The notes under the pieces: model-generated
Database searches by the model: none
Seen by the model: the letters and a program-made list of their open reading frames with translations, nothing else
What the model was told of the DNA's origin: nothing
Shown here: piece after piece, positions 9,995 to 19,247 of the stretch
Layout of the letters: each line of letters opens with the position of its first letter
Position numbering within the stretch: position 1 is the first letter of the stretch
NCBI RefSeq assembly: GCF_030540775.2
Contig: NZ_CP141266.1
Location: 2,529,001-2,593,000, forward strand
Reading direction: 5' to 3'
DNA from: Flavivirga abyssicola
GTDB lineage: Bacteria > Bacteroidota > Bacteroidia > Flavobacteriales > Flavobacteriaceae
DNA: 64,000 nt
Translations under genes and position numbers: made by a program

Positions 9995-11392
9995 GTGTCT
10001 AATATGGAGCATACTAAATTTAATTTAAAGTACATTGCTGGAATATCTATGGTTTCTGCCTTAGGCGGACTTTTATTCGGTTACGATTGGGTTGTTATTG
10101 GTGGGGCAAAACCTTTTTACGAACAATTTTATCACATAGCAGATAACCCTTCCATGCAAGGGTGGGCTATGAGTAGTGCTTTAATTGGTTGCGTTTTGGG
10201 AGCAGTACTTTCAGGTTTTATTTCTGATATTTTAGGAAGAAAAAAGTCACTCATTATTGCTTCCATATTATTTACGGTATCTGCTTTAGGAACAGGTTTT
10301 GCTAACGATTTCACCTTATTTATTATATATCGTTTAATTGGAGGTGTAGGCATTGGATTAGCATCTACGATATCTCCAATGTATATAGCCGAAGTGGCTC
10401 CTGCTAAATATAGAGGCCGATTTGTTTCTATAAATCAACTTTCAATTGTCATTGGTATTTTAGCAGCTCAAATTGCTAATTGGATGATTGCAGATCCCAT
10501 GGGGGAGTCTATTTCAGCAGAAGAAATATTAACATCATGGAATGGACAAACCGGATGGAGAATCATGTTTTGGGCAGAGTTAGTACCAGCACTACTATTT
10601 TTTATATGTATGTTTTTAATTCCTAAAAGTCCACGGTTTTTAGTAAAAGTGAATAATGAATTGAAAGCCCTTAATGTTTTACAGAAAATAGGAGGTGTGG
10701 AATATGCTCAGAAAGAACTTCAAAATATTAAAGAAACCTTTCAAAATACATTTAAAGAAAAAATCTCGTTTTCAGAATTTAAAAACCCTAAAGTATTAAG
10801 TGTCCTAACTATAGGTTTTGTTCTAGCCGTTTTTCAGCAATGGTGTGGTATTAATATTATATTTAATTATGCACAAGAGATTTTCACATCTGCAGGTTAC
10901 AGTGTAGGTGATATGCTATTTAATATTGTAATTACTGGAAGTGTTAATCTAATATTCACCCTAGTAGCTATGCGAACGGTTGATAGTTGGGGTCGCCGAA
11001 AATTAATGATTTTTGGAGCTTTAGGATTAGCTATTGTGTATGCTATTTTGGGTGGTGCTTATTATTTTGAATTCCAAGGGTTGCCAGTTTTGGTCTTGGT
11101 CATAATAGCCATAGGTATTTATTCCATGTCATTAGCACCAATAACCTGGGTCGTCTTATCTGAGATTTTTCCAAATAGATTAAGAGGAATTGCCATGTCT
11201 TTGGCAACACTATCATTATGGATAGCTTGTTTCATACTTACCTTTACGTTCCCGCTTTTAAATGAAGCTTTGGGAGCTTACGGAACCTTCTGGGTTTACA
11301 GTGGGATATGTGTTTTAGGATTCTTATTTATATTAAAGAAACTTCCTGAAACAAAAGGAAAAACATTGGAAGAAATAGAGAAGGAAATTTAA
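9995..11392 (+). CDS. MFS sugar:proton symporter (sugar porter family)
   Basis: A 465-residue, twelve-helix inner-membrane protein. Landmarks of the sugar porter family are visible: SDILGRKKS after helix 2, RLIGGVGIGLAST, PMYIAEVAPAKYRGR, NQLSIVIG, PKSPRFLV after helix 6, VDSWGRRKLM, and the terminal PETKGKTLEEIE. The open frame begins at GTG 9995; the ATG at 10004 (MEHTKFN) is an equally good start. It probably imports a monosaccharide freed by the surrounding glycosidases. It belongs to the XylE/GalP type, not to the FucP family, so galactose or xylose is as plausible as fucose. Confidence 0.9.
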   Translation: MSNMEHTKFNLKYIAGISMVSALGGLLFGYDWVVIGGAKPFYEQFYHIADNPSMQGWAMSSALIGCVLGAVLSGFISDILGRKKSLIIASILFTVSALGTGFANDFTLFIIYRLIGGVGIGLASTISPMYIAEVAPAKYRGRFVSINQLSIVIGILAAQIANWMIADPMGESISAEEILTSWNGQTGWRIMFWAELVPALLFFICMFLIPKSPRFLVKVNNELKALNVLQKIGGVEYAQKELQNIKETFQNTFKEKISFSEFKNPKVLSVLTIGFVLAVFQQWCGINIIFNYAQEIFTSAGYSVGDMLFNIVITGSVNLIFTLVAMRTVDSWGRRKLMIFGALGLAIVYAILGGAYYFEFQGLPVLVLVIIAIGIYSMSLAPITWVVLSEIFPNRLRGIAMSLATLSLWIACFILTFTFPLLNEALGAYGTFWVYSGICVLGFLFILKKLPETKGKTLEEIEKEI

Positions 11393-11888
11393 AAGTGTCT
11401 GAAATAAAGAAATTCACTTAAAATTTGCTCTATATTTTGAAGTAGCTGGGAGTTATAGGTTTTCCATTGCGTAAAGCGAGTTAAGGCATTGTGAAATTAT
11501 TATAATGAACTCATCTTGGGTTTTTGTTTTTAGCTTAAAATGAGATAAAATTTGTTCAGAGAAGGCATGTTTTGTTCGGATGTGATAAGTTTGATCCTCT
11601 AATTCTTCTAAATGTTCTTAGGTTAAATTAACGAGAATCTTGGATAAGAAAATTTATGTCAGTTAGAGTGATTTTTGCAAAAAATCGTATCGAAAACCTG
11701 TCTGCCGACAGGCAGGCAAATAAATTTTCGACAAAAAAAGCTTCTCGATACATCCCGAAGCAAGTTCGGGACACTCGAAGTGACATCTTGAACTCTTAAA
11801 CAAGGTTCACGTTAAATTAAAAACGAGATACTATTAATTGCTAAAATTGAACATATAATAAATTCTAAATATTATAAAATTTAATTGA
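11393..11888. repeat. intergenic gap with dispersed palindromic repeat
   Basis: This gap has no intact gene. At 11698-11713 CCTGTC and GACAGG flank a TGCC loop, and near 11754-11770 CCCGAA and TTCGGG flank a short loop. The segment ends with a CACTCGAAGTGACA block whose reverse complement recurs at 46130-46143, so it belongs to a repeat family dispersed in intergenic DNA. Such repeats are common in flavobacterial genomes. A possible gene remnant on the minus strand (11453-11617) is listed separately. Confidence 0.6.
11453..11617 (-). pseudogene. possible decayed gene remnant, unidentified
   Basis: On the minus strand 54 codons without a stop encode a chain beginning EHLEELEDQTYHIRTKHAF, and the frame ends at TAA. 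A stop lies immediately upstream and the only ATG is close to the end, so nothing can be translated from it as it stands. The amino-acid composition looks protein-like, with charged helical stretches, rather than random. I do not recognise the family. It may be the tail of a deleted gene. Confidence 0.25.
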
Positions 11889-13226
11889 ATGAAACTAACG
11901 CCAATAGTACTAGTAGTATGCTTGATCCTGAATTTATTTTTTTCTTGTAACCATAATAAAAATGATGCAACACCTATAGAAACTATTACTAAAAGTGATC
12001 GCATTGTTCCAAACACATCTAAAGCCTATTTAGATTCTTTAAATAATGAAGTAAAGCAAGCATTTGCGAAATTAAGACCACAATCCATTCGTCCTGCAGA
12101 AGGTTTTATAAAGTACGATTATTTAATTCCAGCCGGATTTTATAAACAAATGTGGGATTGGGATGGCTTTTATATCGGTACACATTTAATGAGTATTGGA
12201 CAACCAAAATATTTAAAATATTGGGTTTTAAATTTTGCGGTAGCAGCAGATGAAGATGGTTACGTACCGGGATGTGTTACAACTAAAGGGCCAAGACCAT
12301 TATTTGGAAAATTTGCAATGAAACCTTTTATAGGACAAGGAACTTATTTAGCATCAGAAAAATTAAATGATTATACTTGGATAACCCCAAAAGTTTACAA
12401 ACAGATAAAAAGCATTATTACCTATCGCGAAAAAATAAGTTTAGATGAAAAATATGGGTTGTTTTATTGGGATGATGCCATGTCTAGTGGAGGAGATAAC
12501 AATGTGGTGCTAACCAATGATAAAAACCAACCAGGAGCTATTTTAGCAGTAGACTTATCTGCTTTTATGTATCGTGAATATTTGGCAATGAAAAATGTAG
12601 CGGCTAAATTAGGGAGAACAGAAGATGCCAGTAGCTATACTGAAAAAGCAAAAACATTAAAAGCTAATATTACAAAATACCTTTGGGATGATGATGCAAA
12701 AAGTTTTTGGAATATGTATAGAACGGGCAGGCCATACAAGCGAGTAAGCTACTCTAACTTTATAGTCCTAATGCATACGGATTTGGTAAGTCAGGAGAAT
12801 GGACGTGAAATGATAAAACGTTACCTTTGGAATGAAGATCATCTATTAGCACTTTATGGATTACGTTCGTTATCTAAACAAGACCCGGATTATAATAACG
12901 AAAACATCATCGTACCTTATTCCAATTGGCAAGGACCAGTTTGGCCAGTAGGAAACTATATGTATTACGTGGCTCTTAAAAATTATGGCTTTACGGAAGA
13001 ATGTAAACAGTTAGCATCCACATTAGGAGCACTAGTACTAAAAGATATAGCTGCGTGTGGTTCTATGCACGAGAATTATCATGCAGACACAGGAGCACCT
13101 TTGGCACCAACAGCAGAACAGTCTAAAAACGGTATTTTTACTGGTTTTGTTGGTTGGAACCTATTAGTACAAAACATGCTAATGGGAGCAGCCGAAGACG
13201 ATTTTTTACTATTTGAAGTTAATTAA
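11889..13226 (+). CDS. (alpha/alpha)6-barrel glycoside hydrolase lipoprotein, GH37/GH63-like
   Basis: A 445-residue lipoprotein (ILNLFFSC, Cys about 20). The body resembles trehalase/GH63/MGH1-like hydrolases: QMWDWDGFYIG near residue 95, SGGDNNVVL about residue 200, WQGPVWPVGNYMYY about residue 345, and HENYHADTGAP near the C-terminus. In this clan the catalytic acids are an Asp in the W-D-x-D region and a late Glu; the HEN glutamate is a candidate. The specific substrate is unknown; trehalose is unlikely given the neighbouring fucosidases and galactosidase. The next gene starts ten bases after it ends, so the two are probably co-transcribed. Confidence 0.7.
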   Translation: MKLTPIVLVVCLILNLFFSCNHNKNDATPIETITKSDRIVPNTSKAYLDSLNNEVKQAFAKLRPQSIRPAEGFIKYDYLIPAGFYKQMWDWDGFYIGTHLMSIGQPKYLKYWVLNFAVAADEDGYVPGCVTTKGPRPLFGKFAMKPFIGQGTYLASEKLNDYTWITPKVYKQIKSIITYREKISLDEKYGLFYWDDAMSSGGDNNVVLTNDKNQPGAILAVDLSAFMYREYLAMKNVAAKLGRTEDASSYTEKAKTLKANITKYLWDDDAKSFWNMYRTGRPYKRVSYSNFIVLMHTDLVSQENGREMIKRYLWNEDHLLALYGLRSLSKQDPDYNNENIIVPYSNWQGPVWPVGNYMYYVALKNYGFTEECKQLASTLGALVLKDIAACGSMHENYHADTGAPLAPTAEQSKNGIFTGFVGWNLLVQNMLMGAAEDDFLLFEVN

Positions 13227-13236
13227 TACATAACAA

Positions 13237-15105
13237 GTGAAATACACTGCATTTCAAAAAATAGCAAATTTATTAATATTAACTCTAGTGTTTTATTCTT
13301 GTAATAAAACCGAAAAGTTAAATTATACGTTAGCTGAAATTGAAACAGTTCAGCCTTTGGAAATTATTAAGGATAGCATAAAAGTTGAAGGTGATTTAGG
13401 TAATTTTAAAATAGATAAAGTGATTACAACTGAAGCTAAAGGTGTGCAGTTAATAACTTTTAAATTTTCGGCAGACACACCTTCAGAATTACAACCAGTT
13501 ACTATAAAATTTAGTTTTCCATCATTAGCCATTAATGGGTATTGGAACCCTAAAATTGCTATCGATAAAGTTAATTACTATTACAGTGGTTTTTCAGCCA
13601 AAGCATCAAGAAACGCACCAGTATTAGCTTTTTATGACCATGCATTGAATAATCGTATAACTATGGCATTGTCGGATGCTTTGAATAAGTCAGAATTTGT
13701 AAGCTACCTAAAAGAAGAAGACGTCCATTTTTATCCAAAAATAAAACTCTTTGGAGAAAAGATGCCGAAAACAAAAACGTACGAAATTCAATTACGAATA
13801 GACACGCGGGGCATACCATACTACAAATCAATAGACGATGTAGCGAGTTGGTGGGCTAATAACCCAATGTATAAGCCTATGCAAGTACCGGATGATGCTA
13901 AAAAACCAATGTATTCTACCTGGTATAGTTACCACCAGAGTATAACTGCTGAAGACATTATTGCAGAGTGTAAAATAGCAAAAACCTTAGGATGTAGAGC
14001 TGTTATTGTAGATGATGGCTGGCAAACACAAGATGGTAGTAGAGGTTATGCATATACTGGCGATTGGAACCCAGACCGAATTCCAAACATGAAAGGATTC
14101 GTGGAGGCTGTTCATAAAGAAGACATGAAATTTCTATTATGGTATTCTTTGCCATTTATGGGAGAAAAAGCAAAAAACTATCCAAAATTTAGAGGAAAAT
14201 ATTTACGCTATTGGGAAGGTCAAGGCACTTATGTTTTAGATCCAAGATATCCAGAAGTACGGGAATATATGATTAATACTTATGTTAAAGCTATGCAAGA
14301 ATGGAGACTAGATGGCTTTAAACTTGATTTTATAGGTTGGTTCACTGCTACAAAAGAGACCGAATTAACAAAAGCAGACGGTCGGGATTTCGCCAGTGTC
14401 AATACTGCAACGGATGCGTTAATGACTGAGATTACAAAAAAATTAACAGCACTAAAGCCAGATATCTTAATTGAGTTTAGACAGCCGTATATAGGTCCAT
14501 TAATGCGTAAGTACGGTAATATGTTTAGAGGCGTTGATGCGCCAAATAATGCCGTAGCAAATAAAGTTGAAGTAACCAATTTGCGTATAATGGCTCAAAA
14601 TACAGCAGTGCATAGTGATATGTTTATTTGGAGACCCGAAGAAACCGTAGAGCAAGCGGCACTTCAGATTTTAAATATTTTATATAGCGTACCTCAGTTA
14701 TCCGTAAAGTTACAAGACATTCCAAAAGAGCATTTGAATATGATTCGTTATTGGTTTAACTATTGGAATACTAACCGGAATATATTAATAGATGGTGAAT
14801 TTATCCCTTCAAATCCAGGGGCAAATTATCCGTTATTAACAGCTATAAATAATAAACATCAAATCACAACGGCTTATGAAGATATTGTTGTTACTGCTAA
14901 TGATGATCTTGAACGATTAGATATTATAAATGCAAAAGCAACAACAAGTATAACGTTTCAATTACAAACAAATTTTAAAGGAACCTTAAACGTTTTGAAT
15001 TGTAAAGGGGAAAGTATATTTGAAAAAGAAATCACACTAAATAAAGGCACGCATACATCAAAAGTTCCACAATCTGGAATGCTAATTTTAGACCTAAGTA
15101 AATAG
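13237..15105 (+). CDS. GH36-type alpha-galactosidase lipoprotein
   Basis: A 622-residue protein from a GTG start; the signal ends at LVFYSC (about residue 22). An N-terminal beta-sandwich (to about residue 210) precedes a barrel with clan GH-D signatures: STWYSYHQ, AVIVDDGWQ, GDWNPD, FLLWYSLPF and DGFKLDFIGW. Asp364 in KLDF matches the GH27/GH36 nucleophile. Asp434 in FRGVDAP is a candidate acid/base. GH36 enzymes release terminal alpha-galactose; some relatives act on other sugars. The gene follows the (alpha/alpha)6 hydrolase by ten bases and closes the + strand cluster. It indicates galactose in the substrate. Confidence 0.8.
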   Translation: MKYTAFQKIANLLILTLVFYSCNKTEKLNYTLAEIETVQPLEIIKDSIKVEGDLGNFKIDKVITTEAKGVQLITFKFSADTPSELQPVTIKFSFPSLAINGYWNPKIAIDKVNYYYSGFSAKASRNAPVLAFYDHALNNRITMALSDALNKSEFVSYLKEEDVHFYPKIKLFGEKMPKTKTYEIQLRIDTRGIPYYKSIDDVASWWANNPMYKPMQVPDDAKKPMYSTWYSYHQSITAEDIIAECKIAKTLGCRAVIVDDGWQTQDGSRGYAYTGDWNPDRIPNMKGFVEAVHKEDMKFLLWYSLPFMGEKAKNYPKFRGKYLRYWEGQGTYVLDPRYPEVREYMINTYVKAMQEWRLDGFKLDFIGWFTATKETELTKADGRDFASVNTATDALMTEITKKLTALKPDILIEFRQPYIGPLMRKYGNMFRGVDAPNNAVANKVEVTNLRIMAQNTAVHSDMFIWRPEETVEQAALQILNILYSVPQLSVKLQDIPKEHLNMIRYWFNYWNTNRNILIDGEFIPSNPGANYPLLTAINNKHQITTAYEDIVVTANDDLERLDIINAKATTSITFQLQTNFKGTLNVLNCKGESIFEKEITLNKGTHTSKVPQSGMLILDLSK

Positions 15106-15182
15106 TTGCTAAGGTAAATATACTCTAAAGTTAAGAAGTATCGTCACTGTACCATCCGATCAATGTAATTAAGTTAAGATTG

Positions 15183-15240
15183 AAATGTCAGTCTGCAGTC
15201 GAAGACATTATTGAACTATAATTTTTAATAGTACTTCGTT
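15183..15240. repeat. dispersed intergenic repeat, copy 1
   Basis: The block AAATGTCAGTCTG, then CAGTCGAAGACATTATT, then TTTTTAATAGT and TTCG recurs in the same order at 54545-54612. The second copy has four extra bases (AGCG) after GTCTG. Both lie outside genes. The GTCTTCGACTG core also appears at 41818-41835. The repeat sits between the convergent GH36 and M20 genes and might act as a 3' structural element. Confidence 0.6.
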
Positions 15241-15301
15241 AAGCTTCTTTACATCATAATTGTTTGTCTGAGCACAATAGAAAGATGCAATAACATCTAA
15301 A

Positions 15302-16690
15302 TTATTTAGATAGTTCGGTAAAATATTTATAGAATAAAGGAATGGTTTCAATGCCTTTAAAATAATTGAAAATTCCAAAATGTTCGTTTGGTGAATGAAT
15401 AGCGTCACTATCTAGACCAAAGCCCATGAGTATGGTTTTGCTTTTTAGTTCTTGCTCAAAAAGAGACACAATAGGAATACTACCACCACTACGTTGTGGG
15501 ATAGGAGTTTTACCAAAAGTATCTTGATACGCTTTGCTTGCTGCTTGATAACCAATACTGTTTATTGGAGTAACATAACCTTGGCCACCATGGTGTGGTG
15601 TTACTTTTACAGTAACCCCTTCTGGAGCGATACTTTCAAAATGATTTTTAAATAATTGTGTGATTTCTTCCCAATCCTGATGAGGTACTAAACGCATAGA
15701 GATTTTTGCAAAGGCTTTGCTTGCAATAACTGTCTTAGCACCTTCGCCAGTGTAGCCTCCCCAAATACCATTAACATCTAAAGTAGGACGTATAGAATTA
15801 CGTTCGTTGGTAGTATATCCAGTTTCTCCGTAAACAGCATTTATGTCTAAAGCTTTTTTATAACTATCTAAATTAAAAGGTGCTTTAGCCATTTCTGCAC
15901 GTTCCTCCTTAGATAGCTCTTCTACCTTGTCATAAAACCCTGGAATAGTAATATGGTTGTTCTCATCATGAAGCGACGCAATCATTTTAGTTAAAACGTT
16001 TATAGGGTTAGCGACTGCACCTCCATAAAGTCCAGAGTGTAAATCACGGTTCGGTCCTGTAACTTCAACCTCAACATAGCTCAATCCGCGTAAACCAGTC
16101 GTAATAGAAGGAACATCTTGAGCAATCATACCAGTATCTGAAATAAGAATAACGTCGTTCTTTAGTTTCTCCTGATTATTTTTCACAAAAACAGCAAGGT
16201 TAGAGCTCCCTATTTCCTCTTCGCCTTCAATCATAAATTTTACATTGCACGGTAATTGGTCTGTAGAAGTCATAAATTCCAAAGCTTTTACATGCATATA
16301 CATTTGCCCTTTATCGTCGCACGCGCCACGAGCAAAAATAGCACCTTCTGGATGTAAAGCTGTTTTTTTAATTACAGGCTCAAAAGGAGGTGAATTCCAA
16401 AGATTTAAAGGATCTGGTGGCTGTACATCATAATGTCCATAAACCAATACCGTTGGAAGATTCTTATTAATAATTTTTTCACCATAAACAATAGGGTATC
16501 CAGCTGTCTTGCAAATTTCAACCATGTCGCACCCAGCTTTTTTTAAATTAGCTTTTATGACTTCAGCCGTTTTTAAAACATCATTTTTATAAGCAGAATC
16601 GGCACTTATAGATGGTATTTTAAGAAGTTCTATTAATTCATTTAGAAACCGATCTTTGTTTTCTTTTATATAAGATTGAATGTTATTCAT
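15302..16690 (-). CDS. M20 family dipeptidase / metallopeptidase
   Basis: A 462-residue cytoplasmic protein with no signal peptide. Zinc-ligand segments of the M20 family are present: VYGHYDVQPPD near residue 87, RGACDDKGQ near 120, and EGEEEIGS near 152, which holds the catalytic Glu and a metal Glu. Later segments SDTGMIA and RSGGSIPIV match the C-terminal part of the fold. A dimerisation domain occupies about residues 200-330. It is a two-zinc exopeptidase acting on dipeptides. It is convergent with the GH36 gene and not part of the polysaccharide cluster. Confidence 0.9.
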   Translation of the reverse strand: MNNIQSYIKENKDRFLNELIELLKIPSISADSAYKNDVLKTAEVIKANLKKAGCDMVEICKTAGYPIVYGEKIINKNLPTVLVYGHYDVQPPDPLNLWNSPPFEPVIKKTALHPEGAIFARGACDDKGQMYMHVKALEFMTSTDQLPCNVKFMIEGEEEIGSSNLAVFVKNNQEKLKNDVILISDTGMIAQDVPSITTGLRGLSYVEVEVTGPNRDLHSGLYGGAVANPINVLTKMIASLHDENNHITIPGFYDKVEELSKEERAEMAKAPFNLDSYKKALDINAVYGETGYTTNERNSIRPTLDVNGIWGGYTGEGAKTVIASKAFAKISMRLVPHQDWEEITQLFKNHFESIAPEGVTVKVTPHHGGQGYVTPINSIGYQAASKAYQDTFGKTPIPQRSGGSIPIVSLFEQELKSKTILMGFGLDSDAIHSPNEHFGIFNYFKGIETIPLFYKYFTELSK

Positions 16691-16818
16691 GAAGTCAAGT
16701 GATTGTATAATTCATTCAAAAATATAAAAAAAGAATGTTTTAAATGGTTAATACTAATTTGATTAAAAAAGAATGCAAATAAATAAATTTATTTTTAATT
16801 AAATTTAGGATATGGAGT

Positions 16819-16847
16819 TTGCAATTTAAAAATCTTGTTTATATTTG
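16819..16847 (+). promoter_or_regulatory. Bacteroidota-type promoter of tRNA-Leu
   Basis: TTG at 16819-16821 and TATATTTG at 16840-16847 are separated by 18 bases. This matches the TTG / TAnnTTTG (-33/-7) promoter pattern of Bacteroidota. The tRNA begins 13 bases after the -7 box. Confidence 0.75.
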
Positions 16848-16859
16848 CAGTCCTTAATT

Positions 16860-16941
16860 GCGGGCGTGGTGGAATTGGTAGACACGCTAGACTTAGGATC
16901 TAGTGCCGCGAGGTGTGAGAGTTCGAGTCTCTCCGCCCGCA
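16860..16941 (+). tRNA. tRNA-Leu (anticodon UAG)
   Basis: An 82-nucleotide gene. The acceptor arms GCGGGCG and CGCCCGC pair fully and are followed by discriminator A. The anticodon stem CTAGA/TCTAG holds the loop CTTAGGA with anticodon TAG, reading leucine codon CUA. A variable arm of class II length and the T loop GTTCGAGTC follow. CCA is not encoded. The 3' half was used as an integration site: a diverged copy lies at 29440. Confidence 0.97.
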
Positions 16942-17002
16942 CAAAAAATAAGACAAGACGTTTCTTCGAATGGAGGAACGTTTTTTTATGCTATAAGTTT
17001 GT
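16891..17002 (+). repeat. left attachment-type direct repeat (3' half of tRNA-Leu plus terminator)
   Basis: From the anticodon loop of the tRNA to about 17002 the sequence recurs at 29440-29551 with only a few substitutions, including G to A in the acceptor stem. The arrangement (intact tRNA on this side, partial copy on the other) is the signature left by an element that inserts into a tRNA 3' end and restores it. Confidence 0.75.
16958..16987 (+). terminator. Rho-independent terminator after tRNA-Leu
   Basis: ACGTTTCTTC and GGAGGAACGT pair over ten positions (two G-U pairs), with a GAAT loop and then seven T. It ends the tRNA transcript. The same hairpin is kept in the repeat copy at 29507-29535. 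Confidence 0.85.
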
Positions 17003-17067
17003 GAATGGGACGTTTTCAATTTGGTAGCCTTTGACAACAACAGCAAGGATAAGAGAAAATGAACCAA

Positions 17068-17103
17068 AAAAAGGTGTTTTCATATCGAAAACACCTTTTT
17101 ATT
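17068..17103 (-). terminator. intrinsic terminator of the 17117-19247 transcript
   Basis: AAAAAGGTGTTTTC and GAAAACACCTTTTT form a perfect 14-base stem with the loop ATATC. A/T tracts on both sides let it work in either direction. It lies 14 bases beyond the stop of the minus-strand gene at 17117. Confidence 0.85.
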
Positions 17104-17116
17104 TAAATAGAAACGA

Positions 17117-17617
17117 CTATTTCCATTTTTGACTAAACCTTAAGTCATCCAAAAGAGCATAAAGCCTTATCAACCGATCCGTACCTTTCATCCCATAATC
17201 ATAGATGGAGCGCACATTTTCGTTTTGAAAAGTCACTTTTAATTCACCTACTGAAGCATGAAGATTATTTTCCAAATAAGTTTTTTTATCGAATTCCTCC
17301 TCCAATGAAAGAACCAAATTTGAAATTTCCTTAAAGACTTTCTTAGATAATTCAGACATGAACAACCCTTTTATTTCAGGTTCAGGTAAACCGCGACCTT
17401 TTTTATCTTTCCTTAAAGGTAATGTTTCCCCATTATGGGGGAATTTATAATTATCGCTTAGAGCATTATATATGGCAATGTTGTTGTCATATATAATTAT
17501 TGCATAGTCCGCTGAATATGCATATCCATCGGTGGTAAATTCAATTTTATCGATTTGACAGTGACTTTGTAAACTGGTCGCCAACAAAACCACTATTAAG
17601 GACATAACGTTTTTCAT
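17117..17617 (-). CDS. hypothetical secreted protein, 166 aa
   Basis: A signal peptide (MKNVMSLIVVLLATSLQSHC) precedes a mature domain of about 145 residues that I do not recognise. It ends a short two-gene unit: its start lies 13 bases after the stop of the metalloprotease-like pseudogene, and a strong terminator follows. Cys20 near the end of the signal is followed by Gln, so lipidation is possible but the motif is not typical. It sits inside the tRNA-bounded island. The function is unknown. Confidence 0.6.
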   Translation of the reverse strand: MKNVMSLIVVLLATSLQSHCQIDKIEFTTDGYAYSADYAIIIYDNNIAIYNALSDNYKFPHNGETLPLRKDKKGRGLPEPEIKGLFMSELSKKVFKEISNLVLSLEEEFDKKTYLENNLHASVGELKVTFQNENVRSIYDYGMKGTDRLIRLYALLDDLRFSQKWK

Positions 17618-17630
17618 AAGCTATATTAGT

Positions 17631-19247
17631 TTAATTACAGGGTTCACCCGTATTGGGAGCTGTTCCTTTTGGAACAAACTCATAAATCGTGCCATTGGGG
17701 TGCGGGTATTGGGTTGTTGTATTATTCTGCTCTGCCTCAATACTCATAACAATCTTTATCCATTCAGGGTTGCGGTTTGCTGGATTATTGACGGCATCAT
17801 TAGGGTCGATGTACTCAGGATATAAGGTTTGGAAAGAAGGTGAGTTTTTAATAGCACCTGACCAACAAAGGCCGGTATAGTAACTTCGAGGAAGTCTGTA
17901 TCCCTGAGCTTTTCCATAAGCCATTAATGATACAGCCATGTCATCTACAAAATCCGCCATAAGGTCATGATGCGCTTTTCCAACATTAGCAGGCTTTCCA
18001 CTAAGATGAGCTATATAGGCGTCTAATAACTCTTGAAAGCCGTCCAATGCCGAACCATCAGGGTTTTGCAATAAGCCCTCTTCCCTCATAAAAGCAAAAA
18101 CGGCGTGCAGACTTTCGTGTATAGCTGTTCTGGCAATAGATAGGTCAGTTGCAGTTTCCAAATATGATTCATCAAAGGTAATCGTTATGTCGCAGGTATG
18201 GGTTGTTGCGTTATAATTGGAAAGACCAGATGTGACAGCATTGTTGCCATCCAATTGTGCTGTTGTAACGATTAGGTTCACACCATCGTTTGCCTCAAAA
18301 ATATCAAGCACCAGTTGGGTGAGTGGAGAACAAATTCCCATTGCCTCTGAAATCACTATTTGTTGGCATCTATGATTGGCAAAGCCAGGGAACACAATGT
18401 TGTCGGTTTGGGCTTCGCCAGCCGTGCCGCTACCATCTTGATTCAGGGGATCTGGAATCGTTGTAATTGTGCCGCCGTCATTCCCACCGCCAGAGGAGCC
18501 ACCAGAACCAGAGCCCCCTGTATTTGTTGGGTCGTAACCTGCATGGCTTGGAGCAGAAACGCTAAATGAACCGCTACTACCACCGCCACTGCCACAAGAA
18601 GCCGGTCTAAGATTGATGATTAAGGTGCTACCTCCTGCAGTACATGTATCCGGTGCATGGTCATTACCCGCATTGCACTCCCATTCAATTTCAACCCTCC
18701 AGCATAACCCACCTCTCGCTGTGGATACACCTTTACCTTGGAAACTTAAAATATCTTCTTGTGTGAATATATCATTGTTTATGACCCTGGCTTCCCCACT
18801 AAATGGTTGGGTTTTATCCAAAAGCCATTCAGCGGATGGTAAATATTCGATAATATGTGATTTTGTCATATTACCATTGTTATCTACATCTACAACCAAA
18901 TTGTAAAATTTGACTCCAGCTCCATTGGTCTCCAATTGAAATGTATAGGATGCCCCGACAACTTTTTCAATTCTCGTAACATGGTCGGTCAATATCAAAT
19001 TTTTGCTTGCTTTTGATAAGGAAGTACTTTTGTATTTAATCGCATTTCTATCAAAATATTTGCTTAGTACAGCAAAATTTTGATTTTTGACAATTTCATT
19101 TTGAAATTCATTGAAGGAGATGACCTTAACTTTTTTTGCATTGTAAACTTCATCTGAATCTGAGATTTCCTACTTTTGGCAGTTGATTAGAAATAGCATT
19201 GCTGTTAGTGCAAATACCATTTTGCCAAGTCCATAATGTTTTTTCAT
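17631..19247 (-). pseudogene. zinc-metalloprotease-like lipoprotein gene interrupted by an amber codon
   Basis: The frame begins at ATG 19247 with a lipoprotein signal ending LFLINC (Cys23), then Gln-Lys and an in-frame TAG at 19170-19172. After the stop the same frame runs unbroken to 17631, so the original protein had about 537 residues. A shorter product could only start at a poor internal codon such as TTG 18998 and would lack a signal. A Gly/Ser-rich linker lies mid-chain. HESLH (HExxH zinc-binding pattern) sits near residue 377, with H-H-D-L-M-A-D further on as a possible third-ligand region. The rest is unrecognised. The base composition looks richer in G and C than the neighbours. Readthrough cannot be excluded. 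Confidence 0.7.

Noticed and set aside
9995-11392. L-fucose permease FucP
   Set aside because: The motifs (PESPRFLV-like, PETKGKTLEE) are those of the sugar porter family, which differs from the FHS family of FucP.
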